Assembly: GCA_013397115.1 (NCBI GenBank)
Contig: VWZW01004624.1
Location: 1,697,603 to 1,761,602, forward strand
Reading direction: 5' to 3'
DNA length: 64,000 nt
DNA from: Edolisoma coerulescens
Taxonomy: Eukaryota > Chordata > Aves > Passeriformes > Campephagidae
Positions within the stretch are counted from its first letter, which is position 1; each line of letters opens with the position of its first letter. This document shows positions 13,603 to 25,168 of the stretch, in pieces. Position numbers and translations under genes: made by a program. The notes beneath the pieces were generated by a model that saw only the letters and a program-made list of their open reading frames with translations, did no database searches and was not told the origin of the DNA.

Positions 13603-13800
13603 ACCAGGGTGGCTGGACCCTGGGACAGGCTCCCCAGGGAAGTGGTCACAGCACCAAAGCTGCCCGACTTGAAGAAGCATTTGGACAATGGTCTCAGGCA
13701 CGTGTTGTGATTCTTGGGGTTGTCCTGTGCCGGGCCAAGAATTGGACCTAATGACCCTTATGGGTGCCATCCAACTCTGGGTATTCTATGATTTTATGAA
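13603..13800 (+). mobile_element. CR1 LINE, 3' end fragment
   Basis: This is a 5'-truncated copy holding only the end of the coding region and the 3' tail of a CR1 non-LTR retrotransposon. Landmarks in order are a CCCAGGGAAGTGGTCACAG-like word, a word reading TTCAAGAAGCATTTGGACAATG with small changes, GTGTTGTGATTCTTGGGG, TTGGACCTAATGACCCTTATGGG, and the terminal ATTCTATGATTTTATGA. The first words correspond to the 'LPREVVT... FKKHLDN' end of the polyprotein, and the last is the short 3' repeat unit that CR1 ends in instead of poly-A. The reading frame is interrupted, so it is a dead copy. The subfamily was not determined. Confidence 0.92.
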
Positions 13801-14450
13801 TCATGCCACATGCTCATGGACATCAAACTCTCTCAATGACCCAAGATTCTGACCTCGGTTGGAACTAGAAGACTTCTACCCAACTGCTTCCTGGCTTTCC
13901 ACTGGTCCACATCTTCATTTCTCCCACAACATTCCTGATAAATATCTACACCAAATTTTCTCTTTTTTTTCTGGCTGACATGTATAAATTTGAAACACTG
14001 ACAGCTCTCTAGAAAAAAAACAGAAATTATTGATTCTACCTCCGTTGGTCAAGGCATAGCACCCACAGACAGACTGGAACAGCTAAAAGGCCATAACTTC
14101 TATTTACCTCCTATAAAAATACTATCCCTCATCAAAGAGTGGGATTACCCCCATTTTTGCAGCCATGCTACATATGTCTGTCTCCACTCTACAGCTTGCC
14201 TGAGGTTTCTGGAAACTGAAATAACATGCAATCAGACAGAAGACTTTCACCAAGTGAAGGAAAACCACCTGTTTGAAATCTGGTGCAGAGCAGATAGGTC
14301 CAAACCACCTGACCCAATGCAAAGGGCAGACACCTGCCTGATATAACTTGAGCCAGAACAGATCCAGGAATAAATTCTTGTTTTGACAACAAAGATCATT
14401 TTCTGCTGTCCTTAATTATCTGTGTGTCTTGTAAACAGACATATAGCCTA
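13801..14450. other. Unique noncoding DNA, no gene seen
   Basis: Flank of the CR1 fragment. No coding or RNA signal. A duplication of the target site around the CR1 is not obvious by eye. Confidence 0.45.
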
Positions 14451-14457
14451 CAAGAAA

Positions 14458-14530
14458 AGGAAAACAAACAAACCAACCAACCCACAAAAAAACCCCTCTA
14501 AACCCCAACTATTTGAAAAAAAGAAATCAC
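14458..14530 (+). repeat. A/C-rich low-complexity tract
   Basis: Runs of A broken by C and CC pairs (AAACAAACAAACCAACCAACCC, then AAAAAAACCCC and similar). Comparable tracts recur at about 34790-34865, 46710-46775 and 59214-59240. They look like independently decayed A-rich or (AAAC)n sequence; no retrocopy body is visible next to this one. Confidence 0.7.
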
Positions 14531-14857
14531 TACTTTGACTGGAAAAATATGGCAGTACATGTGGAATCTGGTAGGACAAATACAGACTACAAGAGAAGAA
14601 TTTCAAGGAATCATAAAAAACCCTGTCTGCTCATGGCTGGAATATGTGATACATAATCTATATATCATTAAAAATAAGAATGATCTTAGAGAGTATTCTT
14701 TTCAGATTATTACCCTTTCCTAATGCATAAAATAATCCATCCTTAGTGACCATCTATTTTCAACTATAGAGGTTGTGCCTGAACATACTTCATATTTTTC
14801 TGGCCCTGGAAACAGTCTCTTGAAGGTAAGATTAGTTTTTTCTCTAGCTTGTCTAAT

Positions 14858-14889
14858 GACATTTGCATTGTCCAAAGACATTTGCATTG
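14858..14889. promoter_or_regulatory. Direct repeat carrying two POU octamers
   Basis: The 13-base word GACATTTGCATTG occurs at 14858-14870 and again, unchanged, at 14877-14889, a period of 19 bases. Each copy contains ATTTGCAT, the perfect octamer bound by POU-family factors (OCT1/OCT2/OCT4 class; reverse complement ATGCAAAT). Two exact octamers 19 bases apart, about two helical turns, would lie on nearly the same DNA face. Occupancy and function are not shown by sequence. Confidence 0.5.
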
Positions 14890-17800
14890 AATAAACACAT
14901 GCTTTGAACAAAGAATTTTCAATGTTGCTTTGAAGGAAAGAGATAGTGATTATTCCTGTTTTCAAATGCAGGTCTGTGATGAGTCTACCATCTGTGATGC
15001 CTTTGATTTCATGAGTGCATGTTCTCATAAACTCTGGAACACTCTATAAGTCTGTGCCTGGTCAGTCCTTGAGAAATCCTTTCCCCAACCAGTATCACTT
15101 CAGTCACTCCTAATATTTGTCATAGCTCCTGCCTTCAGTTTCAGACTTTTTGGGAGCAATTTTAAAGCTGCTTTTTAGCAATACTTTCCATCTCCTGTAT
15201 CAAAGAGACCAGCCTCTTTTAAAATACCAGGCAGTAGAAGCCTAGAGAGATTCACATAAGAAAAAAACTAGATGATGACTGTTCATAAAATTTTTGAGGA
15301 AAGAAACCAAGACTGAAAATAGAATACTGAAAAAATCATGTAATCCATGAAAAATCTTGACTGCATTATTTCTATGGTCGGGACTACATAACCCACAATG
15401 CACAGGAGGAAAAATGACTTTTCAATCAAAGATAAAAAAAGAGTCATTGTGACTACTAACTGTTCTGTTGCATTGCTTCATGGACACAGGCATCACAAAA
15501 AAAAAATGGTGTGCTTAATAAAAACTCATCAGCACTACAAAGTAGGATTAGAAGTGATAAATGCAGTACAGGATTTTTTTGTTTGTTTCCTTGGGTGGGC
15601 TTTTTTTCCTCCACTTTAATGAACTCAGCACTCGCTTTTGCTGCTAGATAACAAATCTCCATGTCAGTACTACATAAAATGTCCATTAGTAACCCTGAAT
15701 TATCTTATATTTCTGGCATTCTAAGTTCTTGTAAAGTAAGTTGATAGTCCATCGTAATACATGGTAGTTAGAAAGCCATTCAGGGAAAATATTTTTTAAA
15801 ACATACGCCTAAGCTGACACTCTGCAAAGCTCAGAAAAATCAAGCAAAACTTGGACAGAAAACCAAAGACCTGTTGCTTCATGATCTCGTGCTCTAAGTC
15901 CTCCATGCTCAGAATTCCCAGTGAATAAGAGTTCAGTCAGACTGAAGAAGTCCTTCCATAGAATGCTCTAATGTCTGGTGAGCTTAAAGTGCTCAAACTA
16001 AAATGGAAGTTATCAGTAAGAAGATCTCACAGGGCCAGATCTTGCAAAAGAAACTTATCTGATGTATTCCAGAAATGCAGTCTGCAGAACTGAAGTTAGT
16101 TCTACGAGCAAAAGCCTGATCCAGACTTGTGAGACAGACAGAGTTTCAGCACATACCTAAAACTAAGAAAGAGTTTCTCCAAATCTAGTGAATCAATACC
16201 ACATTAAGATCATAGCCCACTCCTCCCATTTGTTTGTTTGGGTTTTTTTTAATACCACTGCAGCTTTCTGAAGTTAAAAGTGTTCTAATGTGTGGGTTTA
16301 GCTGATTTCCGTAGGTTAACCAAGGAAATAGGAGTCATTATGGATGATGACCTTCCAGTGTCCCTGATATGGGAGATATATGGCATATGACTTGAGCCAC
16401 ATAAACTGAAATGTTCAATGATGCAGGAATTTCATAACCTCTAAGGAATTCATATTCTTTCTGCAACACTGAATGAACTGGAATTATACTAATCTCCCAC
16501 TGTCTTATCCTACATCTTTAACCACTTCTAAAGACAGCTGTAGTTATTTTATTCAACCTTTTTTTTTTTTCCTTAAAATAACTTGGAAGACAGTTATTAC
16601 TAATTGCACAGTAATAAGGTCTATATATTAATATGAGAGTTTCAGAACTCAGAGAAGTGACACGACAATAATAAGCAAGCATTGAGCACAAGGACAGATG
16701 GCCATTGACCAAAGCACTGAATATGTGCTCTTCCCATCAGTTATTAGGAATAAAGAACCTTCAGCAGAGCAGCTTTAGTCCCAGTAAAGTATTTGTGTCT
16801 TCAGCAGCAGAATTCCTCATTAGAAAATTTAAGAGGAAATTGATTTTGTCTTTGAAAAAACACTAAGCCTGAGACATTTGAGAGTAAATTCAATACGTTC
16901 CACTAAAGATACTACCAAAACCATAGAGAATTTGATCAGGAGAACATAACAGAGGAATACGTTTCCACAGAAGAGTTTGGTTCAACCAAGAAGCAACTTA
17001 GCTGACAGGAGAGCTGTGTCTCCATTGAAGATCAGCAAAGGCCTTACAAGAGAAATAATGTCTTAAAAGGAACAGATCTTTGATTCCTGGTAAAATGTAA
17101 TGAGCATTCAAGACTGGGAGAAATCCAAAGCCAAAAGTTACAAGCAAACAGTATTACTTGACTGAAACTTTACCACTTAGTCAAAGGAGATTGCTCTTGG
17201 AAGGCTTACAAAATGTGTGTCTGTGTCAATTACCATATACACATAATCCTAATGAGAGTCACCGTAAAACCTTTTCCTTTATTTTTTCCTCAGAAGTCTA
17301 AGTCCTGTGGCAGACTCAAGCTTCTTGGCGGTTTCTAGTCCTCAGTACAGTTCTTGAGAGCCTAAGGCTTTTAGCTTCCAAAAACTGCTTGTCCTACAAA
17401 GTACTAGGCAGATCACGTACATTTCCGGTTGGAGTTATATCGGAAATAGTCTCTTGAAAATAAACAAGGAATACATTTTGTAAATATTCTCATTTTATAT
17501 AAAGAAGTTATACCAATTCTTTAAGCACAAAAAAATTCCTAAAATGCTTTTATTCTGTCTGGTGCGCAGTCTTAGTGTTACCCTGCAAACTTCCTTGCTT
17601 AAATACTGGAAACGGCCACAAAGCGCTGCATATAAATATAACATAATCTATTTAGACTTATCTTGACCTTCAGTCTGACTTTTCCTACTGAATTAAGATT
17701 CAGTAAAATAGTATCCAACCTTAAAGTCCTCTGAAATTAGATAGGTAGAAGCCTGCAAATATGGGAACTTGCAAGAGTAAAGATTAAACCTCAGTAAGAT

Positions 17801-18983
17801 TCAATAAAGTCTATATAACAACTACAAAAAACTCTACCTTCCAAAAAACCACATTGGAAATCTGTACACAATATAATGCAAAACACCCACAAGAGATTTT
17901 ATTTCTCCTCAGACTTTTTCTAAGTATTTCAAGCAAGTAGCTATTTCATTAACCATTTGGTAGAATGGTAGAAAGGGGTAGTAGTTAAGCTTATGGAAAT
18001 GCAGCTGAACAGTTCTTCCACTCAGGACTGGACTTAAAGTAATGATATAACAATCCCAAAAGCTTTTCAATTAATAGCATCATACATAGATGAATTTCAA
18101 CAGTCTATACATACATAAATATAAATAAATAAGGACCACACTGTATTCCTAAATGTTCATGAACCTATGCTATCTTAGCTATGGCACCAAATATAGATGG
18201 AATCTCTTAAAGCCCTTGGCTTAGAAGTCAGGCTAGAAATCTCAGACCATCTACATAACAGTTTTGTTTCCAAAATAAGCAAGGTATATTCCTCAGTCTT
18301 ATTTGAAAAAGGGTATAACCACCCTGTTACATGAGTTGTCAGATGGTCTTGTCTCTTCACTTTCCCCAGGAACTTTTCTGGCCTGCAGTCTCTTCTACCT
18401 TTTGCTTTTATCATCGTTTCTCCTCAGTCTGTGGATAACATCAGCTCAATGAGGAAATTTTACACAAAGCAAGAAAGAAAAGAGATTTGTGGTCGTTCTG
18501 TCCTCCTCCAGAACTAGGCTCCACAGCCTTGAGCCAGCTGCTGAGAAAGCTCTGTGTGTTGCTCTCAAAACATCATCCTCAAATCTGACAGTTTCATAGT
18601 TCCTGTGAAACATAGCTGTCAAAGGAATCTGTCACTACAGCAGGAGGAAAGCAATTTCTTAGATAGTTTGAGCAAGTTGATGGAGAGCTTTGAAAATTAT
18701 AAGGGAAAAAAAAGCAAATTTAATCAATACTCCAGCAACAATAAGGGTGGGGACCAGCAGTGGAGTGCAGCCTCAGAGACCAAGTGTCACCAGTCCATAC
18801 TGCTTACAATTACAAGAGAATGGTTTCTCTTGGGATATACTGGCTCCTACTTTAAGTCCAAATTAGGAAATGTGCAGGTCTACTGGCAGAAAGCCAGGCT
18901 TATTTCAGTGTAGTTGAGTCTCTCAGAAAGGCTCCAAGGGAATTTAGGCTAGTTCTTATTATGTAAGAATCTGCATCATATCA
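14890..18983. other. Unique AT-rich noncoding DNA, no gene seen
   Basis: No recognised repeat or exon. A T run lies at about 16558-16571. A short (ATAC)/(AAAT)-like simple stretch lies at about 18105-18131. An open frame of 119 codons at 18554-18913 on + has no recognisable domain. The block from about 18500 to 18960 is somewhat less AT-rich and could be an old unidentified repeat next to the CR1 that follows. Confidence 0.45.
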
Positions 18984-20005
18984 ATCCCCATTTTCACAGG
19001 GTTGGAAACAACCTCCAGGATTGAGTCCAACCTTTGACCAAACACCACCATGACAACTAAACTGTAGCACTAAGTGTCACATCCAGTCATTTCTTGAACA
19101 TTTCCAGAGATGGTGACCCCACCACCTCCCTGGGCAGCTCATTCCAATGCTTAACCAAACTTTCAGTGAAAAAAATTCTTCCCAATATCCAACCAGAACC
19201 TCCCCTGGCACAGCTTGAGGCTATGTCCTCATGTCCTGTCACTGGCTGCCTGGGAGAAGCGGCCAACCCCATCTTGATACAACCTCCTTTCAGGTAGCTG
19301 CAGAGAGCGATGAGCCTCCTTTTCTTCAGGTTAAACAGCTCCAGCTCCTTCAGCCCCTCCTCAAACAACTTACACTCTAGGCCCTCCACCCGCTCCATTG
19401 CCCTCCTCTGGAAGCACTTTCAGCACCTCAATGTCTTTCTCCATGCGAGGGGTCCAGAACTAGACACAGCACTTGAGGTGCAGCCTCAGCAGTGCCCAGT
19501 ACAGGACAATCACCTTCCTGGTCCTGCTGCCCACCCTATTTTTGATACAGGCCAGGATGCCATTGGCCTTCTTGGCCACCTCGGCACACACTGGCTCATG
19601 TTCAGCCACTCTCGAAAAGCAGTCCCAGGTCCTTTTCCACTGAGACACTTCCCAGCCACTCTGCCCCCAGCCTGTGGCACTGCAGGGGATTGTTGTGACA
19701 TGAGGGCAGGACACAGCACTTTGCCCTGTTGAACCTCAAACGAAGGATGTCAGCCCACTGATTCAACCTGTCCAGATATATCTGCAGAGCCTTCCTACCC
19801 TCCAGCAGATCAGCACTCCCATCCAAGTTCATATTGTCTATGAACTTATTGAAAGTGCACTTGATCCTCTTGTCCATATCTTTGATAAAGACATTAAACA
19901 GGATTGACCCCAGTAGAGAGCACTGGGGAACCACTCTAGTGACTGGCCACCAGTCAGCTATACTGACTTGTCCTATTGAGTTAACTCCTTCCATATCAGG
20001 AAATA
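18984..20005 (-). mobile_element. CR1 LINE, 3' third with RT remnant
   Basis: A roughly 1-kb CR1 copy on the minus strand, truncated at its 5' end inside the reverse-transcriptase domain. Reading leftwards from 19994, translation gives the PQG-like box (here VPQC), LFN-FI-DMD, then the position of the catalytic F-x-D-D box as FIDN at 19833-19844, followed by LEGRKALQ-LDRLNQWA, FNRAKC, LGAEWLGS and EKDLGLL. A frameshift is followed by KKANGILACIKN, YWALL and LKCCV at about 19460-19570, then ELELFNLKKRRL, YLKGGC and FFTESLVKHWNELPREVV at 19087-19398. The 3' end is near 18984 (CCTGGAGGTTGTTTCCAACCC read on the minus strand) and lacks a clear octamer tail. Frameshifts and the altered catalytic box show that it is a dead copy. 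Confidence 0.93.
19602..19994 (-). pseudogene. CR1 reverse transcriptase fragment, inactive
   Basis: This 130-residue open frame is the best-preserved coding remnant in the window. It covers the second half of the palm region and the start of the thumb of a CR1-type reverse transcriptase. Visible boxes are VPQC (residues 22-25) where active elements have a PQG motif, and FIDN (residues 51-54) where they have F-x-D-D. Loss of one catalytic aspartate and of the glycine would abolish activity even without truncation. It has no own promoter or start; the ATG is incidental. The flanking CR1 sequence continues in other frames towards 18984. Confidence 0.88.
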
Positions 20006-20919
20006 CACTATATTGATATGGGTCTTTTTCAAATTGATCAACTGTATCCTCCTGAGTTTGAGTTTAGTTCATTCCCAAATCAGCCACTGGGCCTTGCCCA
20101 TTCATAGGATGTAACTCCCTGCTAGAACGAGCAGACCAGGCAGCTACATATGTCAGCTGAAAATCTAGCCAGATGTATTTATTCTGATCATTCATTTTCT
20201 ATTCTGTTACTCTAGTGATTGGGGAAAAAAAAAAAAAAGGAAAAGTCACCCCTTCCCAATCTAACACTGTACAGCCACAAACATAATGTAAATAAAATCT
20301 AACATTCAATTCCCCACAGCACATCCCCTTTGTTACAGTGGAATTTCTGATAACAGGAATTACAGCCACATGGAGACTTTTTGTTCCCTAATAAAAGTGT
20401 GATATCTGTGAGAGCAGATGATGGTTTTATTACAAAAACTTTTGTAGTTTGAAAGAGCAGTAGTAAAAGTAAGTTCAAGGTTTTTATGACTTCTTTTGTT
20501 CAGAGGAAACTAAAGGAGGAAAACCACTGGTGATGTATGGAAAGATTGCTTGTTTACAATCAGTACACAGATCCTTGCCTTTTTCATTAAAGGAAAAGAA
20601 ACCAGCAGGAGAATTACAATACAGAGCACCTCCCAGGATCTCTTTCACCATTCTCCCCATTTGTGTATTAAGCAACAAGGCAGCTGTTGAACAAGTACTA
20701 TCAACAAAGCAATCTTCTAGCCCTTTGATTTAGGCTATTCATATCTTCTGCCCTGAAATAAAATGACTTTCACAATTAAAACACCGAAATCAATGCTATG
20801 TCTATTGTCATGTCTTCAGGAGAAAAGCTTTAATTACAACTCTAGTTAGATAACACAATCATTACACCTCCTTAATCTCAAATATAAAACCAGTACCCTT
20901 TGAGTGCTATGCCACCCTT
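20006..20919. other. Unique noncoding DNA, no gene seen
   Basis: Upstream flank of the minus-strand CR1. It holds an A run of 14 bases within 20220-20240 and short open frames with no recognisable product. The first 150 bases may include a further decayed piece of the same CR1, but I cannot align it by eye. Confidence 0.4.
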
Positions 20920-21400
20920 TCTTTGATTTTTTTTATGTGAATGGCTTTTTATCTGAGCACTTTAATTTGAATGCCTTTGCTGCGAGGCAGCTCCCCGTGA
21001 TATGTTAATTGCAGAGTGCTTTAAGTACTAAAAGATTAACATAAAACCCTTTGCAAACAAGCTAATAGTTTATGATAATTTTTGCATGGCCTTTGTCTGT
21101 CTATCACTGGATTGCCTCTAGCTGTAATTTTATAAAGAAGCTGTAAAATATCACTTAAACAAGTTCATTTACACATAATTATTACCAGAATCACATTATT
21201 CAATTTAGATACTCCAGCCTATTAACAATCCATGAACTAAAATGTAATTAAACTATTTTCCTTTTATGAACCTATTCATTACAATGTGTGGGAGATGGAT
21301 CTCTCAGTTTCACTGAAAATTTCAGCACTTTGTTGTTGGAATTGACAAGTCTGGCACTCATTCTGTGCTTTTAATTATATTAAAAGTACTTCAAGGCAGG
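20920..21400. promoter_or_regulatory. Candidate conserved noncoding element
   Basis: A repeat-free block with enhancer-like texture. It has many homeodomain-core words (TTAATTTGAATG, GTTAATTGCAG, GATTAACA, AATGTAATTAAAC, ATAATTATTACC), a GCGAGGCAGCTCCCCGTG island in otherwise AT-rich DNA, and TATCACTGGATTGCC. All frames are closed quickly, arguing against an exon. Deeply conserved vertebrate elements near developmental genes commonly look like this. The assignment is inference; conservation was not measured. Confidence 0.35.
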
Positions 21401-22739
21401 TAAGATAAGAATATATTTATAAAAGAATGTGTACAAATGCCAAGATGGTGTCATCCCCTAACACTTATTTATTTCACTCCACACAGTTTGCACTTCTTAT
21501 CAGGTAAAATAAAATCAAGATATATAATTTCAATTAAAAGTTCTCAAGTTTTCTCATTTTTGAAGAAATATTTGAAAAAATAAGTTTATCCCTAACAAGA
21601 CTGGTTTAGCATTTCAATTACAGCTCTACTCTAATACCTTCCAGTACAGGGACTTGCATTGTGCAGCTGTGGATATTCCCCTTTGATAAAGATCATCTTA
21701 GCTCAAAAAACTGATTATGTTTCAACTAAGACTAAAATTTGCTGTGCATCTGTCCATCATGAACTCTAGGAGTTGTCTTAATGGGCCTAGAGCCTAACTG
21801 CCATTCACTAACTCACATTGTCAAAACACCATCATAACACTCAGAAGATCCTCCACTTAGCATTTCACAAGGCATGGCTATCAGGCCCTGTTTACTGACT
21901 GCATTTTTATCCCAATTATCCTGACTTATCAAAGGAACAATCTGATCTGGACAACAAAAGCCTCAGTCTTTGCTCAATGATACAAACTAGAGACTCTCCT
22001 ACACAAACCACACCTTAGGACTGAAGCTGAAATAAACTCAATGGAAACCTAACAAATGGGTAATTTGCCCTGATAATCAGAATTATTTTATCAGAAACAT
22101 ACAAATCAGAAGACACTAAGCATTTCCTTTTATCTTTGAGGATAGAAGCCAACATATCCAAGTGTCAGTCATGAGGAAGACAAAAAGAATGGACCCATAA
22201 GAACTACAAATACTGATTACCCATGGGTTTCAATTCTCTCACACCTGTGTTAGAATGAGAAACCTATTAAAAATTTAAGCTGTAAATTAGATGGCACCAT
22301 TACTGAGACAAAGACAGGTCAGAGGATGCTGCAGGTGAGAAAAAAAGCTCAAAAATCAAGTCGTTCCTCTAATGGGCATGAAGCACAAGTATTTCTCTTT
22401 TTTTTGGTGACATCATCCAAAATCCATCCTCTATCAATTCACTCTACATAATGTCTAATGCCTACCTTTTCAGCTGAATTAAAAAGCTGCAACTTAATTC
22501 CATTATGGATACTTCTCTTTTGCAGAGATAAAAATACAGGCCTTGAAAAATTTGTTAATATTCTAATGATTGATATTTCTTATCCAAAAAACTCAAGATA
22601 AGCTTTTGGTCAAAGCACACAATAATCACATAATAATACTAATAAGAGAAATGCGAACAGAAATTACCATGGGAATAAGATGCTCTACAGAGAAATTCTG
22701 TTGCAAAACAAGGGATTCATAAGAAAATCCTGACAGATA
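21401..22739. other. Unique AT-rich noncoding DNA, no gene seen
   Basis: No recognised repeat, exon or RNA gene. Only short homopolymers, such as a T run near 22399-22407. Confidence 0.45.
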
Positions 22740-22930
22740 TTTCAGTCTAAATGGCCGGGGATCTGTGAATCATTGAGGCTGATAAGCTTAATTATTTCTA
22801 ACAGTCTTTGAGCATTTATTTCAATCAAATGTCAGTCTGAATGTTACCATTTAGATCAGTTCCTAGAGAAGTTAATGACTATAAACTCAGCAAGTAGCTG
22901 TGACAGACAAATTACAATAAAACCTAAGAC
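22740..22930. promoter_or_regulatory. Candidate conserved noncoding element
   Basis: About 190 bases without simple-sequence decay, containing AAGCTTAATTATTTC, TCAATCAAATGTCAG, TGTGACAGACAAATTACAA and related homeodomain/TALE-like words. No open frame of note. Called on texture only. Confidence 0.22.
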
Positions 22931-23241
22931 CTTTTATTCTCTCTAAACTCCTGGTCTGTACCATAGACCTACTTCACAACCCTTTGTAGTGAACTTTGCA
23001 GAATAAATTCCAGCATACACTTTTTCCTTTTTTTTTTTTAATTTCAAACTCTAAGGGTACAATAGGGAAACGGCAAATTTTAAATAAATTCAAGTTTGAC
23101 TGTCATTCTAGAGCACAGCCTAGCCTTACCAGAACTCTTCTAGATCCCAATACATTTACAGAACTACAGTGAATTGCCGTCCCCAGTGTTCTTGATATTA
23201 CATACTCCACAGTCATCAACAGTTCTATTTATTATAATTAC

Positions 23242-23289
23242 ATTATTATTATTATTATCGTTGTTGTTGCTGCTGTTGTTATTATTATC
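23242..23289 (+). repeat. Compound trinucleotide microsatellite
   Basis: Perfect (ATT) units run from 23242 to about 23258. After a CG interruption come (TTG)3, (CTG)2, TTG and (TTA)3. The four related triplets differ by single substitutions, so the tract looks like one (NTT/NTG) array that diversified by point changes. It is noncoding here, as no flanking frame reads through. Confidence 0.9.
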
Positions 23290-25035
23290 TGGGGGTTTTA
23301 AGCATCAAGGGAATATAAATTTTTACTCTTTGAACGCCAGCATTTGAAATTTATCTTCATTGTCAGAGTCTTGTAAGCACTTTAAAATAAAACTAACATC
23401 GCTAATTTTATATACCTACTCAGAAGTTAATTATTCATTGCCAGAGTAAGATTAAAACAGTTTCACTGAGAAGAAAAGGTATTAGGGCAGGTCAGGGATA
23501 GCTACAACTTGTCTTCAATGCTTATACAGAAGATCCTTTACTCAATGCCTAAAGAACCCATATGGTTGAGATATAACTGACAACACTTGCAGTGTTATTT
23601 AAAAGCATAACCAAAAAAATCTCTAACAAAACATTTTAGCATCCCTGTTTACGTTAGTAGCTTCAGACTGGTTTAGATAATGGTTTAAGAATAAAATCAC
23701 TGTATTTCCTTTTCACAGCAGTAGGCTTCATCCTCAAAACAAGTTACAAACAGTTGCTTAAATGTGTGGGGTTTTTTAGTTTCACGCTGTTTTAAATCAA
23801 ACTGTTCCTTATGTAGCAATAAGTTTATGAAGGAACCATAATGTATGAAGAGAAGCAGTTTTTCATTTTAGAATCTCCCTGTTCATTCCAAACTCCCATT
23901 ATTTGGACTGTCACCCTGACACTGCCTGAGGTGCATTCCAGCTCTCTGCAAGAGAATCTGCTTTCCCACTAATGGGGCTGTTCTTGCAATAGCAAATGTA
24001 ATTTTCCACTCCATTACAAACAGTGTGCAAAAGGACCCTATTTCTCACTGCACACAGAGCAGTTCCCAGTGAAATCCTATTCACCAAATATTACAATAGC
24101 AGAATCCCCTTCAAATATAGGTGCTTTTTCAGGGCTGGACAAACAGGTCTGATCCAACCACAGACACATCTGAACATTCACTGCTCCGATATTCTTCAGT
24201 GTTAGAGAAAAATACTCAGAGGTTCAGGAAGGATCAAGAAGTTAGGAAGAAACTGAGAAAGCAAATATTGCAATGATCCTTTCCCATAATACCATTTTCA
24301 TACTGCTTCTCTTTAACAACCAGCCGTAATGCAGATTTATATAATGACCTACTCTCAGCTGTAATTCATCTGGATTTACAAATTCATTAATACACCAAAT
24401 AGTGGTCTAACTGCATTTTGAATATCTTGCAAAGTTCAAAAGCAGATGCCTTTGCAGCAAAGTAAAATTCAAGTAGAAGAAACTCAGCACTCCATAATAA
24501 AATAGTTATGTTCAGCTGTATTTGATATTTATAACCCTTTATTTATCTGTATCATTACATCATCAAGACAATTTTACAAAAAGGAATAAATATAATCACA
24601 GAAGAACTTATACAAGTGTTTTGTCTCTTAATTCAGTATAAATTGTTCTCATGCAATCATCTTCAGGAAACAGTTACTCTGTACCCTTTGATTAAAAGAA
24701 ATAAAGACTAAGACAGTGCAAAAGCAGTGCAAAAAGAACTGGCTTTGGGAATTCTAAGCCTAGAGTTCTAAACTGGGCAGTAAGTTTACTAAAAGGAAAA
24801 GAAAACATTATGGCTTTCAATTAAAACTGACAACCTCAAAATTCAAGTTTCCCAGAGTTTCCCTCTTTCTACTGTGTTACAACAATAACAATACTAAAGC
24901 AACTTAAATGAATTTTAAGAATATTTCACGAAAGGACTTGAAGAGATACCTCCCATAGAGTCTATAATATGTATTGTAGCACCATTCACCAGGCAGAACA
25001 ATTAACAAGTCACCTAACTTCATTCACCCTCTCCC
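23290..25035. other. Unique AT-rich noncoding DNA, no gene seen
   Basis: No recognised repeat, exon or RNA gene. The only open frame of note is 60 codons at 24023-24205 on + and resembles nothing known to me. Confidence 0.45.
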
Positions 25036-25168
25036 TCCCTGGAGTTACTCAAGAACTGCCTGGATGCAATCCGATGCCGTGGGCTCTGGGGTGATCCTGC
25101 TTGATCATGAGGTGGGACCACGTGTCCCAATGTGGTCCCTTCCAACCTGACCCATTCTGTGATTCCGT
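25036..25168 (+). mobile_element. CR1 LINE, short 3' end fragment
   Basis: A severely 5'-truncated CR1 copy. Landmarks are GGAGTTACTCAAGAACTGCC-TGGATGCAATCC, CTCTGGGGTGATCCTGCTTGA, GGTGGGACCACGTGTCCCAATG, TGGTCCCTTCCAACCTGACC and the terminal CATTCTGTGATTCCGT. This order (end of the last ORF, then the TTGGACCA-like line, CTTCCAACC, and the octamer-like tail) is diagnostic of the CR1 3' end. Its tail differs in sequence from the copy at 13603-13800, so it belongs to a different CR1 subfamily. Confidence 0.92.

Noticed and set aside
18554..18913. 119-codon open frame on + next to the 19-kb CR1
   Set aside because: No recognisable domain. The surrounding block might be an old repeat, but I could not name a family, so neither gene nor repeat was called.
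19310..19732. 140-codon open frame on +
   Set aside because: It is the antisense shadow of the minus-strand CR1 reverse-transcriptase region.
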